DNA of 43,341 bases from a virus. Shown here piece after piece: positions 25,715 through 35,215 of the stretch. Made by a program: the position numbers and the translations under genes. Below the pieces are notes generated by a model. It was not told the DNA's origin and did not search any database. It was given only the letters and a program-made list of their open reading frames with translations. The number at the start of each line of letters is the position of its first letter. Within the stretch, counting starts at the first letter, position 1. The stretch lies in IMG/VR virus record IMGVR_UViG_3300026097_000040, positions 1-43,341 of that record; one strand, given 5' to 3'.

Positions 25715-27511
25715 ATGTCTTCTAGACTGTACGATTTTACTTTAACACTTGCTAATACTTCTTCTCTAGAGGCAGGTATGTCTATATATGGAACCTCTTC
25801 TAATGCTTTAGGAGAAGTAATCTCAGTTACTGGTAGTAATGCAAAAGTAAAAGTTAGTAATGTTTCTCATTACTTTCAAGTTGGAGAGACTATACTATCT
25901 AATAGCAGTAGCGTAGATATCACCTATGAATCTCAAAGATATACAAGTACCCCCGTAGTAATATTTTCTAATACCTACTCTATAGACGGCACTACAAACA
26001 CTTTTTCATTGCCAGTATCAGCGGACTATAAGTCTGAAATTCAAATATATGCTGATAATATATTAGTGCCTCAAAGTTTATATGAGTTTCCTAGTACTGC
26101 TTTAGACAATCTAGGTGTAGACTTTAACTTAGCTCAGATTGCTACTTTTCCTGCAGCTAATGACACTGCAGTAATAACTGAGGCACTATTTCCTGATACT
26201 TCTATAACCTCTTTAGACTTAGTAGTTGCTAGAGGACTATCGAATGTTAACTCTTTTATAGCTTCTGCTACGCCAAAAGAGCAAACTAATATATTAACAA
26301 CAACTGTATCTGATATTACCCCCTCAAACTATATTGCAGTAAATAACAGTTTTGAGCAAGAGCCTATAGTTAGACTGTACTCTATATATTATCCTGGCAA
26401 TTGGTACCCTCCTACTGCTAATGGCAATCCTAATGACTCTTCTTTAGGTAGCGCGTGGCCTTACCCTTTTCCTTTACGTTATGCTCAGATTTTTGGAGAA
26501 GATTTTAACATACCTAACTATAGTATTACTTTCGCCAATAATAGTTATAGAGCATTTCCTATAAACTACCCTGGTATTAGTATATCTTCTGATGGCAGTG
26601 TAGGAGAGCTAAGTTTAGAGCTTAGTAGTATTGATTTTACTATTGTGTCTTTAATAGAGAATCCTAACCTAATAGGTTATAATAATACTTCTTCTGTTTC
26701 TGCATATGTAAACGGGGACTTAGTTACTAATATTGATCCTCGAACAGTGCCTGGAAATGCCTTATTTGATTCTAGTATTGTAGATCTTAGAGGTGGTCAG
26801 AATATTGCTTTTGATTATGATACTACTATTTCTTTAGGAGAAGAGTGGGTAAGTACTCTAAAAGATTCTAGAGACCTACTAGGCGCTGTAGTAGAAATAA
26901 AAACTATATTTGCGTCTATGTTACAATTTTGGCCTGAGTACTCTAGGATTGTTTCTATATCTGATAATATAATTACTTTAGATAGTAGTGCTGTATATAG
27001 AGTAGGAGATGTTGTTAAAGCAAATAGTACTAGCGATGAAAAAACAATAGCCGCAGTATACCAAGACAATAGAATTAAGTTACAAGAAAGTGACTACTCT
27101 AGCGCTACCATAGGCGACTCTTTATTTATAGTTAATCAAAATGCAGATGAAAATGCCTATGTTGAGAATAAATTCATTATTACTAAGATGAACAGCTATG
27201 ATGATAATACAGTAAATTTCAACTTGTCAAATAGAACTACTAACCTTCTTGACACGCTACCTAAGCGTAAATTTTATAGAGGAACTTGTCCTTGGCAATA
27301 TAAAGGCACTGAATGTAAATACCCTGCTTCTGGTTCTGGTACTATACCTAGCACCTTTCCTGAAAAAACTGCTAATGGGTACTTTACAGCTAATAATGCA
27401 GAAACACAAGATCCTAAGCTAGATGTCTGCTCTAAAAGTCTAAGTGCGTGTAGACTAAGAAATAACAGCCAAAACTTTGGTGGATTTATAGGTGTTAGTG
27501 ATGAGATTTGA
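25715..27511 (+). CDS. Minor tail protein, lambda gpL-like with four-cysteine motif (598 aa)
   Basis: The last ~300 residues match lambda gpL features: DLLGAVVEIKTIFASML, a beta-rich region, and a C-terminal four-cysteine site at C525 (GTCPW), C534 (TECKY), C572 (DVCSK) and C579 (SACRLR), followed by NFGGFIGV. In lambda gpL these cysteines hold an iron-sulfur cluster in the tail tip. Lambda gpL is only ~230 residues; the extra ~300 N-terminal residues here are Ser/Asn/Thr-rich beta structure (e.g. VISVTGSNAKVKVSNVSHYF; IDGTTNTFSLP) and include an aromatic-proline stretch GNWYPPTANG. The start ATG follows the gpM stop directly. The 3' end overlaps the next gene by 11 bases. Confidence 0.8.
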   Translation: MSSRLYDFTLTLANTSSLEAGMSIYGTSSNALGEVISVTGSNAKVKVSNVSHYFQVGETILSNSSSVDITYESQRYTSTPVVIFSNTYSIDGTTNTFSLPVSADYKSEIQIYADNILVPQSLYEFPSTALDNLGVDFNLAQIATFPAANDTAVITEALFPDTSITSLDLVVARGLSNVNSFIASATPKEQTNILTTTVSDITPSNYIAVNNSFEQEPIVRLYSIYYPGNWYPPTANGNPNDSSLGSAWPYPFPLRYAQIFGEDFNIPNYSITFANNSYRAFPINYPGISISSDGSVGELSLELSSIDFTIVSLIENPNLIGYNNTSSVSAYVNGDLVTNIDPRTVPGNALFDSSIVDLRGGQNIAFDYDTTISLGEEWVSTLKDSRDLLGAVVEIKTIFASMLQFWPEYSRIVSISDNIITLDSSAVYRVGDVVKANSTSDEKTIAAVYQDNRIKLQESDYSSATIGDSLFIVNQNADENAYVENKFIITKMNSYDDNTVNFNLSNRTTNLLDTLPKRKFYRGTCPWQYKGTECKYPASGSGTIPSTFPEKTANGYFTANNAETQDPKLDVCSKSLSACRLRNNSQNFGGFIGVSDEI

Positions 27512-27872
27512 AGAATTAAAAGACACTATGGGTAAATATTCTCAAAGCCAATACCCTTATGAAGCTTGTGGTATCATAACTAAGTCATTTAACTTTGTGC
27601 CGTCTAAGAACATAAGTAAGAGGCCTAAACATAGCTTTATGTTAGATCCTATACTCATGCTAGATTATGATAAAGATATATGGGGCATATTTCACTCTCA
27701 CACAGACGATAGGTTTGTAGAGCCTAGCTCTGAAGATTTAAAAATGTGCGTCTATACAAACTTAAAATTTATACTTGGAATTAATAATAAATTTTATATA
27801 TACTGGTACGATATAGATAAGGATATAAAAAGATATGAATACTTCAAAGAAAGTCACTGTAAAAATCTCTGA
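27501..27872 (+). CDS. Tail assembly JAB/MPN metalloprotease, lambda gpK-like
   Basis: A 123-residue protein with the JAMM metal-binding motif: Glu21 in YEACGII, then HSH (H65, S66, H67), and PSSED with Asp79. This matches the N-terminal Mov34/MPN domain of lambda gpK, which takes part in tail tip assembly or processing. The C-terminal NlpC/P60 domain found in lambda gpK is missing, and no second gene for it is seen. ATG 27501 is preferred over GTG 27492, with AGGTG 6 bases upstream; it overlaps the gpL end. The gene's own end overlaps the gpI start by 38 bases, so the tail tip genes are translationally linked. Confidence 0.8.
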   Translation: MRFEELKDTMGKYSQSQYPYEACGIITKSFNFVPSKNISKRPKHSFMLDPILMLDYDKDIWGIFHSHTDDRFVEPSSEDLKMCVYTNLKFILGINNKFYIYWYDIDKDIKRYEYFKESHCKNL

Positions 27873-28455
27873 GCCTTTGCTTCAGTTTTTTGAGGTAGAG
27901 GAAATAGTGATATTTGCTAGTGACTATAGTGACATAATATCTTGCCTACTAAACCAATTTCCTTATTTTTATAAATTTTATACTTCTATAGACTCTAAGA
28001 GTAAATTCCAGGACATATGCCTAATAGAAGACAGACGCCCTATTAACAGCTCCTTATACTCTAAAAAGTTAACCAAAGATACTGAGGTATTTTTAGCTCC
28101 CTTAATATTCGGTAATCAAATGTCTTACTCAGAATACTACTCTGAGTTATCTTCTAGTTTTATATACCCCTTATTTGGGTTATCTACTGCAAGCTATGAA
28201 ACTTCAGACTTTGAAGGGCTAAATAAAAGAATAATTGACTCTTCTTTATTCGGTAATGCCGAGCAAATATATGATGTAAATATACGAACGCAAAACGACT
28301 CTTTTGGTGCTTTACGAATAAATAATAATGCTAACTTGCCTGTACCTATAATATACGGTATGACAAGAGCTTCAGGCACTATAATAAATACCTATATTAA
28401 AAGTTATAGAGCGGACCCAGATATATTTAGCGTTAAAGACGTAATGGTAAAATGA
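27835..28455 (+). CDS. Tail tip assembly protein, lambda gpI-like
   Basis: A 206-residue protein with the gpI layout: an N-terminal beta-grasp-like region (KVTVKISEPLLQFF, then SDIISCLLNQFPYFYKFY) and a C-terminal LPVPIIYGMTRASGTIINTYI, a pattern shared by gpI proteins just before the gene J start. gpI helps assemble the tip. The middle includes a mildly hydrophobic stretch (SSFIYPLFGLSTASY) in the place where gpI proteins often have a membrane-like segment. The start overlaps gpK by 38 bases; the end overlaps the J gene by four bases (ATGA). Confidence 0.75.
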   Translation: MNTSKKVTVKISEPLLQFFEVEEIVIFASDYSDIISCLLNQFPYFYKFYTSIDSKSKFQDICLIEDRRPINSSLYSKKLTKDTEVFLAPLIFGNQMSYSEYYSELSSSFIYPLFGLSTASYETSDFEGLNKRIIDSSLFGNAEQIYDVNIRTQNDSFGALRINNNANLPVPIIYGMTRASGTIINTYIKSYRADPDIFSVKDVMVK

Positions 28456-30929
28456 CAGATATTAATCCTGCTACTTATGTAGATTTAAGTTTTGGACAAG
28501 ACAAGGCTTACTCAAAAAACTTAACTAAGTTAAATACAGAAGTTCTATTTACTCATGTAGGCTTAGCAGAAGGGCCTGTATACAGAATTAACCCTAATGG
28601 TCCTCAAGATATAAGAGTAGAAAACAAGTTTATAGACGATTTAATAAATGAGTTTGATGAGCCTGATCCTTATGTATTTCAATACGTAAGCTCAACTGGC
28701 TCAGTTGAACAGCCTGTACTACAACCTTTTGGGTCTGAAGTAATTAACAGCGTACGGTTTTCCTCTCCCACAGTATTAAAATCAGGACAAACAGGCGGCG
28801 TAGAGACAGGAGTTCCTCAAGCTAACTTACAGTTTTTTCCTACTTCTGCTGAAATAAATGATACTTTTATTGATACTATAGTAGTAAAATTCTCTGTGGA
28901 CGAACTATATAGAGAAGTTACTGAGAACTCAAACTCCCAAGATTATCAAGAACAAAGACTTGATATACGTATATTAGTACATCCTTTCTCAGAAACATCA
29001 AACATAGATAATTATGTTGCTGCTGTACAAAAGTCTTTTAGCGCTGTAATAACTTTTCCTACTATCTTAGATATACCAATAACTATACCTAAAACTAACT
29101 TAAGTACTAATGGTTATAGATTAAGTGTTCTAAAAGCGTCTGATGACTCTTCAGACTCTAGCATATCTTCAGAAGTCTCTTTATTAGGTTTTGATGAGAT
29201 AGCGCATGACAGTTTTTCTTACCCTAAAACAGCTACTATAGGCTATGCTTTAAAGGCTACTAATTTTAGAAATCAGATACCTGACTTTACCTCTATGGTA
29301 AAAGGCAGTATCGTAAAAGTACCTTCTAATTTAGATCAGCCTATATTAGATAATGGAGAGGTAGATTGGAGAGAGTTAGAGGTTAGCTCTCCTAGTGTTA
29401 CAGGTTACAAACTACAATCAGATCCAGATACGGTACTATACGAAGATAATCCTGTCATATTCAAAGGTATTTGGGACGGCTCTTTTAAGCTAGACTGGAC
29501 TCAAGATGCAGTATGGCAAATATACGACCTACTAACAGACAAATTAGGTATTAGTGAGTCTGAAATTAATAAATTTAACTTTTACTCAGTATCACAGCTT
29601 ACTCATGGGGTAGACCCTAATACCGGTAAATTTTTTGGAGTACCCGCGTATGCTGATGGGACATTCAGACATAAGCCTAGAGGCCAGTTTACTAGTATTC
29701 TTGAGAATCAGGTAGGGGAGTCATCTAGTACTCAAATAAATGAAAGAAGATTTATATCAGATATATACATATCTAACCAAATAGATGTATTTGAACTTAT
29801 AAGCAAGCTTGCTTCCTCTATTAGATGCGTATTAAGTATTTCAGGTAATAAAATAGAGCTTATACCTGACGCACCAGGAGCAATCCCAGAACAAATGTTT
29901 AACGACGCAGATACCACTAGCGTATCTTTTAGTGGTATTAGACGGGATGAAAGAGTGACTGCTGTTGAAGTGGTCTTTACTAATGGGGCTAAGAATTTTA
30001 GTAGAGATGTAGTTAGAATAGAGAACCCTGACGCAGTAAATGTTCAAGATAGAATTATTACTATAGAACTGCTAAATTGTTCAAGAAGAAGTCAAGCAGC
30101 TAGATTTGCTCAATATATTTTAGCCTCTAATAGGTATATAAAAAGAAAAGTTAGCTTTAGTACTGCTACAGGTTGTGAACATTTATACCCAGGATCTATA
30201 ATATCTTTAGCTACCCAAACTGCTACAAATATACTAGGTTATAACGGTATTGTGCAGGAAGATAGTAATAATTCTAACACAAGGATCAAGCTTCAACACA
30301 TAGCATTTCCTAGACTGTCTAATAATGTTTTTAACTCTAATACTGCTCCTTTAGTTTTAAGACACTTTAGTAACCGTAGCTCAAAATCAGAACTATATTT
30401 ATTAAGTAACACATCCTATACTCTTGCTGCAACAGGCAATACATATAACTCTATTGATAATTTTGATTATGTAGAGGTCCAGCCTATTGCTAAATGGAAT
30501 TATGATATAAAAGAGTTTGAAAACTTTAGCACATTTGACCCTATTAGCATTCCTGAATCTAAAGATTTATGGGCTTTAGGAGAAATTACCCCCTCAGACT
30601 ACTATACCTCAGATGCTGGTAAGTTATATAGAGTAGATAGTATTAACTTGAGAGAAGAAGGCACCACTGAGCTTACTGCTAGCGAGTACATAAGTAATGT
30701 GTATATAGACAGTGAAACTTTAATAAACTATGATCCTCTAGCTATAAGAACTATAAGTAACCCCTTTGCTACCCCTCCTCCCCCTTTAGTAGGACTATCT
30801 ACTCAATTCGTAACTACTTCTGGAGGTAATGTAATACCCAACCTTTACGTAAATATAACTGGTTCTACAGGCCTTTATTCTACTCAAGTTGCCTTTGTAC
30901 CTTTAACCAGTTTTGTACCCTTGCTTTAG
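28452..30929 (+). CDS. Tail tip/host specificity protein, lambda gpJ-like (N-terminal hub)
   Basis: The 825-residue protein resembles the hub part of lambda gpJ. The central region has the J-type signature: WDGSFKLDWTQDAVWQIYDLLT, then GRFT-type FRHKPRGQFTSIL, DVFELISKLASSIRCVLSISG with KIELIPDAP, and a helix SQAARFAQYILASNRY followed by LYPGSIISL. These form the ring that closes the tube and the start of the tail fibre. It ends at Pro-rich PFATPPPPLVGL and a short beta stretch, where lambda gpJ would continue into fibronectin-like domains; here a second gene at 30944 follows. Preceding order M, L, K, I supports the call. Confidence 0.82.
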   Translation: MTDINPATYVDLSFGQDKAYSKNLTKLNTEVLFTHVGLAEGPVYRINPNGPQDIRVENKFIDDLINEFDEPDPYVFQYVSSTGSVEQPVLQPFGSEVINSVRFSSPTVLKSGQTGGVETGVPQANLQFFPTSAEINDTFIDTIVVKFSVDELYREVTENSNSQDYQEQRLDIRILVHPFSETSNIDNYVAAVQKSFSAVITFPTILDIPITIPKTNLSTNGYRLSVLKASDDSSDSSISSEVSLLGFDEIAHDSFSYPKTATIGYALKATNFRNQIPDFTSMVKGSIVKVPSNLDQPILDNGEVDWRELEVSSPSVTGYKLQSDPDTVLYEDNPVIFKGIWDGSFKLDWTQDAVWQIYDLLTDKLGISESEINKFNFYSVSQLTHGVDPNTGKFFGVPAYADGTFRHKPRGQFTSILENQVGESSSTQINERRFISDIYISNQIDVFELISKLASSIRCVLSISGNKIELIPDAPGAIPEQMFNDADTTSVSFSGIRRDERVTAVEVVFTNGAKNFSRDVVRIENPDAVNVQDRIITIELLNCSRRSQAARFAQYILASNRYIKRKVSFSTATGCEHLYPGSIISLATQTATNILGYNGIVQEDSNNSNTRIKLQHIAFPRLSNNVFNSNTAPLVLRHFSNRSSKSELYLLSNTSYTLAATGNTYNSIDNFDYVEVQPIAKWNYDIKEFENFSTFDPISIPESKDLWALGEITPSDYYTSDAGKLYRVDSINLREEGTTELTASEYISNVYIDSETLINYDPLAIRTISNPFATPPPPLVGLSTQFVTTSGGNVIPNLYVNITGSTGLYSTQVAFVPLTSFVPLL

Positions 30930-30943
30930 GAGCATAGAAACTA

Positions 30944-33900
30944 TTGGCCAATAAAACATTTAACATAGCTAACACAGCTCCTTTTATAAATGAGCAGAGT
31001 ATAGCTCTACTAGGAAAAAACGGTTTTGTAAGCACTTTAGGAATTATAAAGCCTTTAGTGACTAACTACTCTGTATCAAATAGTAATCTAGTATTAACAG
31101 TGAGTAATCTTCATTTAATGGACGATGATAACTTTAACTGCCATATACTAGAAGCTAGACAGAATAGTGAGTTTATATCAACTACAAACTACGTGCCAGA
31201 TAACTTAGTTAATTTTACTATAAATATAAAAAGCTCTAGTAGTACTTCAGGAGCTGCCGAAGGTCTAGTAGGGCATGAAAGTACCTTATCCCAGGCTACT
31301 GCAAATATAACATCTTTCGATATATCTGCTAATACAATTAGTATAGATTTCGGAACAACTGAGGCGGCTACTACTGTAGAATCTTTATTACTGCCTCAAC
31401 CTTTTTATATAAATTTATATCAGTTAATAGACAAGAGATTTTCTTCTAGTAATACCTTTTATCTATCAGGAGGTCTTAGGGTAGTAAATAATACTCATAA
31501 TGTAGTAGGGCAGACCGGTACCGCGACTTTACCTATAAATACTACAGTACCTAATAAAGGTTTAATTGACGTTTACATAAATGGGTCTACTAATAAAGAA
31601 AATTTAGACAGCTTTAACTATACTCCTGGTAGTAACTTTATTGAGCTGCCTTTAGCTTCTACGTATAGACAGGTTAGGACTCGTATTAGAGACTACACTG
31701 TGCCTGTGATAGAGCCTCAAGATAATATTTTTATACATGATAATCAGCAATCAGTATCTGTTAATAGTGTTAGTTATATAGCAGGTACTACAAACTACAA
31801 TCAGGATTTGTACACCTCTGACTTTTTTAAAATTGAGCTTTCAGACAACTTAGCCTCTAATGTTAGTGCTAGCTCTATAACTAATGTAACCCCCGATTTA
31901 ATTGCTGATATAGCTGGTACAAATACAGAGGCTAGTACTTTAACTGTAACCTATGATGATGTTGTGTACCCGTATACTTACAGTATGAACTCTGAGTTTG
32001 TATATAACATGATACCTCTTAGTTATTCAGCTTTTAAAGATGTAACATTAGATGATGGTATATTTAGAGTACCTTCTGCAGAAGAAGGCACATACATATT
32101 TAAAGTTGTGGCTTTAAATGAGCTTAATAGAGCCAGTCCTCCTGTAACTTCCTCTGTTACTTTTGATGCGCTTCCTTTAGGCCAAGTAGATAATGCATCT
32201 TTAGAAGAGGTACTTTTTAAAGACAGAACTAAGGGTATTATGTCCAGAGTGTTAGGTAGCTTTGATCATATACTTAACAGGAACGTAACAGACTATGAAA
32301 TTTCTTATAAAATAAATCAAATATCAGGCAGTGAACCTCATCCTAGTGGCCTGGTTAACTATAACTCTTTTAAAGTAGACGCTTCAGGAGTAGATGATAA
32401 TAATAAAATAAACTTTGTTATAAACAATCTTGATTTAGGTAACTTTGGTAATACCTACGAGTTAGAAGCTAAAATAGTTCCCTTAAATGGCATATCTAAA
32501 GGTGTAGAGAATATTCAAACTATACTACTACAAGGTAAAGCTGAAAACCCCCAAGGAGTACGGAACTTTGAAGTGTACCAAAGTGACTCTTCAGTAGTAT
32601 TTGAGATTGAATATCCTATAGATGATCAAAATAACTTAAGTGAATTAGATATACTACATACAGAAATTAGAGTAAAAGCTCCTCTAGACTCTATTAACAC
32701 TAATGAACAGAGACTAGCAGCATTTAATAATAGTGATATACTATTACTAATACCTCACCCTCTTACTAGGGCAGAAATATCGATAGATAGAGTAGGGGCA
32801 GGTAATTTTACATTTACAACGCGTACTGTAGATACTAGTGGTAATAAATCAACTGAAGTTGCCGCAAGAAATACTAATATACAACTATCTTCTACTGTGG
32901 AGCCCATAGCTGCTTGGAGCGAGTCAGATCCTTCTTCTAATGTGATAGAAAACATACTTAATGCTAACTATACTGAAAATAATTTTGTATCCGTAACTTC
33001 CTCAGATAATGGAGGATTTGTGTATGATATTGACCCTATAACTAGTGCTATACTAGGTAACAATGTACCTTCTACTCTAGCAGAAGACGCAAATGCTTCC
33101 GCTTCAGGGTTTACTTGGGACCCTGACTCAGAGTTAGGCACAAATGATACTGACTTAATTATAACTAATAGTTCAGCTACTTATATAAGTCCAGTAAGAG
33201 ATTTAGGTGAAGTGGTTCGTGGATCCTTAGTAATATCATCAATAGTATCTAGTGCTCTTAGCCGTAACTTTTTACAAGTATCTGATAGTCTTATAACTGG
33301 GGTGGCCGAGGATAGTGGCCCTAACTCAAATGTGCTATACGATGCTGATTTTGAGATAGGTAATATAGTAGGATTTAATAATACTGACTTTTCTTTCTCT
33401 TTCAGTAATACTAGAGGAACTATTACAGCAACTTCTCCAGATACTAAAATATATGCTATATACAACCCAGGACAAGAAGTTATTGGAGAAGTAGACCCTG
33501 AAGATGATACTTCCAACGCATTTACTTATGCATTAGTAGCAGGGGCTATAAATGCTCATGCTATAGAACTTTCTAATATTTTTTATTCTAATGGCAACCC
33601 TGTACCAAATGGAAATACTAGTTCAAGCTCTATATTATCTAATCTAACTCAAAGTGGAAGTACTTATAAACTAGTAGATCTATACCAATTTACCGATACT
33701 TTTGGAGATAGCACTTTTGCTCCTCAACTTGATGTATCTAAAAATGTTTTTGTTAGGTTTTCTAGCGCTAATGTATTTGAGACTGCTAACAGTGGATCTT
33801 CAAAGCCTCATGGTAATGTAAATCCTGACTTATTCGATTCTACTGACTTAGAAGGTAACTGGACTAAGCAGTATAATGGTCTGCGTAACTTCAGATATTT

Positions 33901-34237
33901 TCAAGTTAAACTAGATATTGATATACCTGAGTATGGAGAAACAGCAAATACATATCTAGATAACTATTCCTATGAAGTGGTAGCCCCTAGAAAGAACTTC
34001 ACTACTACAGCAACAACTACAGGCACTATTAATGGTAATATAATAATTGACTATAGTAGCGCTGAGTTTTATAAAACTCCTGCAGTATTCTGTCAGGTTT
34101 TGAGCATAGGATCTTATTCTGCTCAACCTATAAATTTGACAAATAAATCAGTAACTGTTAATATATATGATAGCCAAAATGGTAACTTAATAACTGACCC
34201 AGGTATTGAAGTACTAGTATCTGCTATAGGAGCATAG
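30944..34237 (+). CDS. Tail fibre/J C-terminal-like protein with fibronectin-like domains (1097 aa)
   Basis: A large beta-rich protein with no membrane segment, Asn/Ser/Thr-rich throughout. Several ~90-residue stretches look like fibronectin type III or other immunoglobulin-like folds (around residues 420-540, e.g. DYEISYKI; and 545-640, e.g. VVFEIEYPIDD). The C-terminal part (NIIIDYSSAEFYKTPAVFCQVL) resembles fibre-tip beta domains. It begins with TTG at 30944; TAGGAG (30927-30932) is 11 bases upstream. It sits straight after the J-like hub, so it probably carries the central fibre and host-binding domains that are part of gpJ in lambda. Identity as the receptor-binding protein is an inference from position and size. 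Confidence 0.6.
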   Translation: MANKTFNIANTAPFINEQSIALLGKNGFVSTLGIIKPLVTNYSVSNSNLVLTVSNLHLMDDDNFNCHILEARQNSEFISTTNYVPDNLVNFTINIKSSSSTSGAAEGLVGHESTLSQATANITSFDISANTISIDFGTTEAATTVESLLLPQPFYINLYQLIDKRFSSSNTFYLSGGLRVVNNTHNVVGQTGTATLPINTTVPNKGLIDVYINGSTNKENLDSFNYTPGSNFIELPLASTYRQVRTRIRDYTVPVIEPQDNIFIHDNQQSVSVNSVSYIAGTTNYNQDLYTSDFFKIELSDNLASNVSASSITNVTPDLIADIAGTNTEASTLTVTYDDVVYPYTYSMNSEFVYNMIPLSYSAFKDVTLDDGIFRVPSAEEGTYIFKVVALNELNRASPPVTSSVTFDALPLGQVDNASLEEVLFKDRTKGIMSRVLGSFDHILNRNVTDYEISYKINQISGSEPHPSGLVNYNSFKVDASGVDDNNKINFVINNLDLGNFGNTYELEAKIVPLNGISKGVENIQTILLQGKAENPQGVRNFEVYQSDSSVVFEIEYPIDDQNNLSELDILHTEIRVKAPLDSINTNEQRLAAFNNSDILLLIPHPLTRAEISIDRVGAGNFTFTTRTVDTSGNKSTEVAARNTNIQLSSTVEPIAAWSESDPSSNVIENILNANYTENNFVSVTSSDNGGFVYDIDPITSAILGNNVPSTLAEDANASASGFTWDPDSELGTNDTDLIITNSSATYISPVRDLGEVVRGSLVISSIVSSALSRNFLQVSDSLITGVAEDSGPNSNVLYDADFEIGNIVGFNNTDFSFSFSNTRGTITATSPDTKIYAIYNPGQEVIGEVDPEDDTSNAFTYALVAGAINAHAIELSNIFYSNGNPVPNGNTSSSSILSNLTQSGSTYKLVDLYQFTDTFGDSTFAPQLDVSKNVFVRFSSANVFETANSGSSKPHGNVNPDLFDSTDLEGNWTKQYNGLRNFRYFQVKLDIDIPEYGETANTYLDNYSYEVVAPRKNFTTTATTTGTINGNIIIDYSSAEFYKTPAVFCQVLSIGSYSAQPINLTNKSVTVNIYDSQNGNLITDPGIEVLVSAIGA

Positions 34238-34238
34238 A

Positions 34239-34862
34239 ATGTCATTATCAACTTCAAACACTTTTCACACTGCTGCAACTACAGACTCTATATCCGCAGC
34301 TAGAGGATATTGGAATAGCTCATTCAAAGCTTTACTGCAGAATTTTGCCAGTGCAAACACTACTCCAGGCATACCTAATATAAACTACGAAGGAAGTGAA
34401 ATAACTCCTCCTCAAGGTATGTTACACTATAATAGTACTACAGGGGCTGTATACCTAAATACTAATAAGTACGGGGCTGGCCCTTATGGTAGTTTTAGGA
34501 GGCTAGGATTAGGTACGAGAGCTTACTCAAACTTATCTGCTGCATCTTCTGATTCAGGATCTTTAGACCCTGGAGAGCTTATAGTTGTTATAAATGATAC
34601 TGGGGGATCTCCTGCTAATAACAGAGTATACTTAGTGTCTGATAGCAATAAGACCTTAGTTGATGTATCTAGACAAGCCGATAGATCTATATCTAACGTG
34701 TCTATAAAAGCAGAATCAATAACAGGTTTTGAAATAGCTACAGGAACTATAAATAACACTCATATAGCTGATGGAACAGTTATAGCAGCTGATGTAGAGG
34801 ATAATTCTATAACAGATGAAAAATTAAACTCAACACTAGTTTTACTAGGGATGGTGTTATAA
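34239..34862 (+). CDS. Small tail fibre-like protein (207 aa)
   Basis: This protein has an N-terminal attachment-like region (FHTAATTDSISAARGYWNSSF), then PPQGMLHYNSTTGAVYLNT, a phrase typical of phage fibre and trimeric spike proteins, and a C-terminal shaft-like series (NNTHIADGTVIAADVEDNSITDEKL) ending in a hydrophobic tail. Such short fibres bind the larger fibre or the host surface. It has a good ribosome site (TAGGAG) and its stop overlaps the inner spanin ATG (TAATG). No chaperone or enzymatic motif is visible. Family assignment is moderate. Confidence 0.55.
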   Translation: MSLSTSNTFHTAATTDSISAARGYWNSSFKALLQNFASANTTPGIPNINYEGSEITPPQGMLHYNSTTGAVYLNTNKYGAGPYGSFRRLGLGTRAYSNLSAASSDSGSLDPGELIVVINDTGGSPANNRVYLVSDSNKTLVDVSRQADRSISNVSIKAESITGFEIATGTINNTHIADGTVIAADVEDNSITDEKLNSTLVLLGMVL

Positions 34863-35215
34863 TGATAAGTAAAGTTTTATTTGGAATTTCTTTGGCAGCA
34901 TCTATAGCTTCACTATTTTTATTTATTTCAAACATGCGTCTACAAGAGAACTTAGCGGAAGTTAATGCGGCTTATTCCGCTCAAAAAACGACCCTTTCTG
35001 ATATAAAATCTAAAATTTCAAAATCAATAGAAGAAAATTCTGAATTACAATTTAGGTTACAAGACGCTCAAACAGAAATAAGCGAGCTACGAAATGTTTT
35101 AGTAAATCATAATCTTACCAAGCTTGCTAAAGAAAAACCAGGACTTATAGAAACGAGAATTAATAATGCTACTAAAAAGCTTTTTAATGATATCGAGCGT
35201 ATTACTGCTGAGTAG
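34862..35215 (+). CDS. Inner-membrane spanin (Rz-like)
   Basis: A 117-residue protein with an N-terminal membrane anchor (residues ~5-24, LFGISLAASIASLFLFI) and a long periplasmic coiled coil rich in Gln/Glu/Lys, ending near INNATKKLF. This is the i-spanin layout. Spanins join inner and outer membranes and fuse them at the last step of lysis of Gram-negative hosts. The outer partner starts inside its 3' end in another frame, a standard overlapping Rz/Rz1 arrangement. Its ATG overlaps the stop of the fibre-like gene. Confidence 0.78.
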   Translation: MISKVLFGISLAASIASLFLFISNMRLQENLAEVNAAYSAQKTTLSDIKSKISKSIEENSELQFRLQDAQTEISELRNVLVNHNLTKLAKEKPGLIETRINNATKKLFNDIERITAE

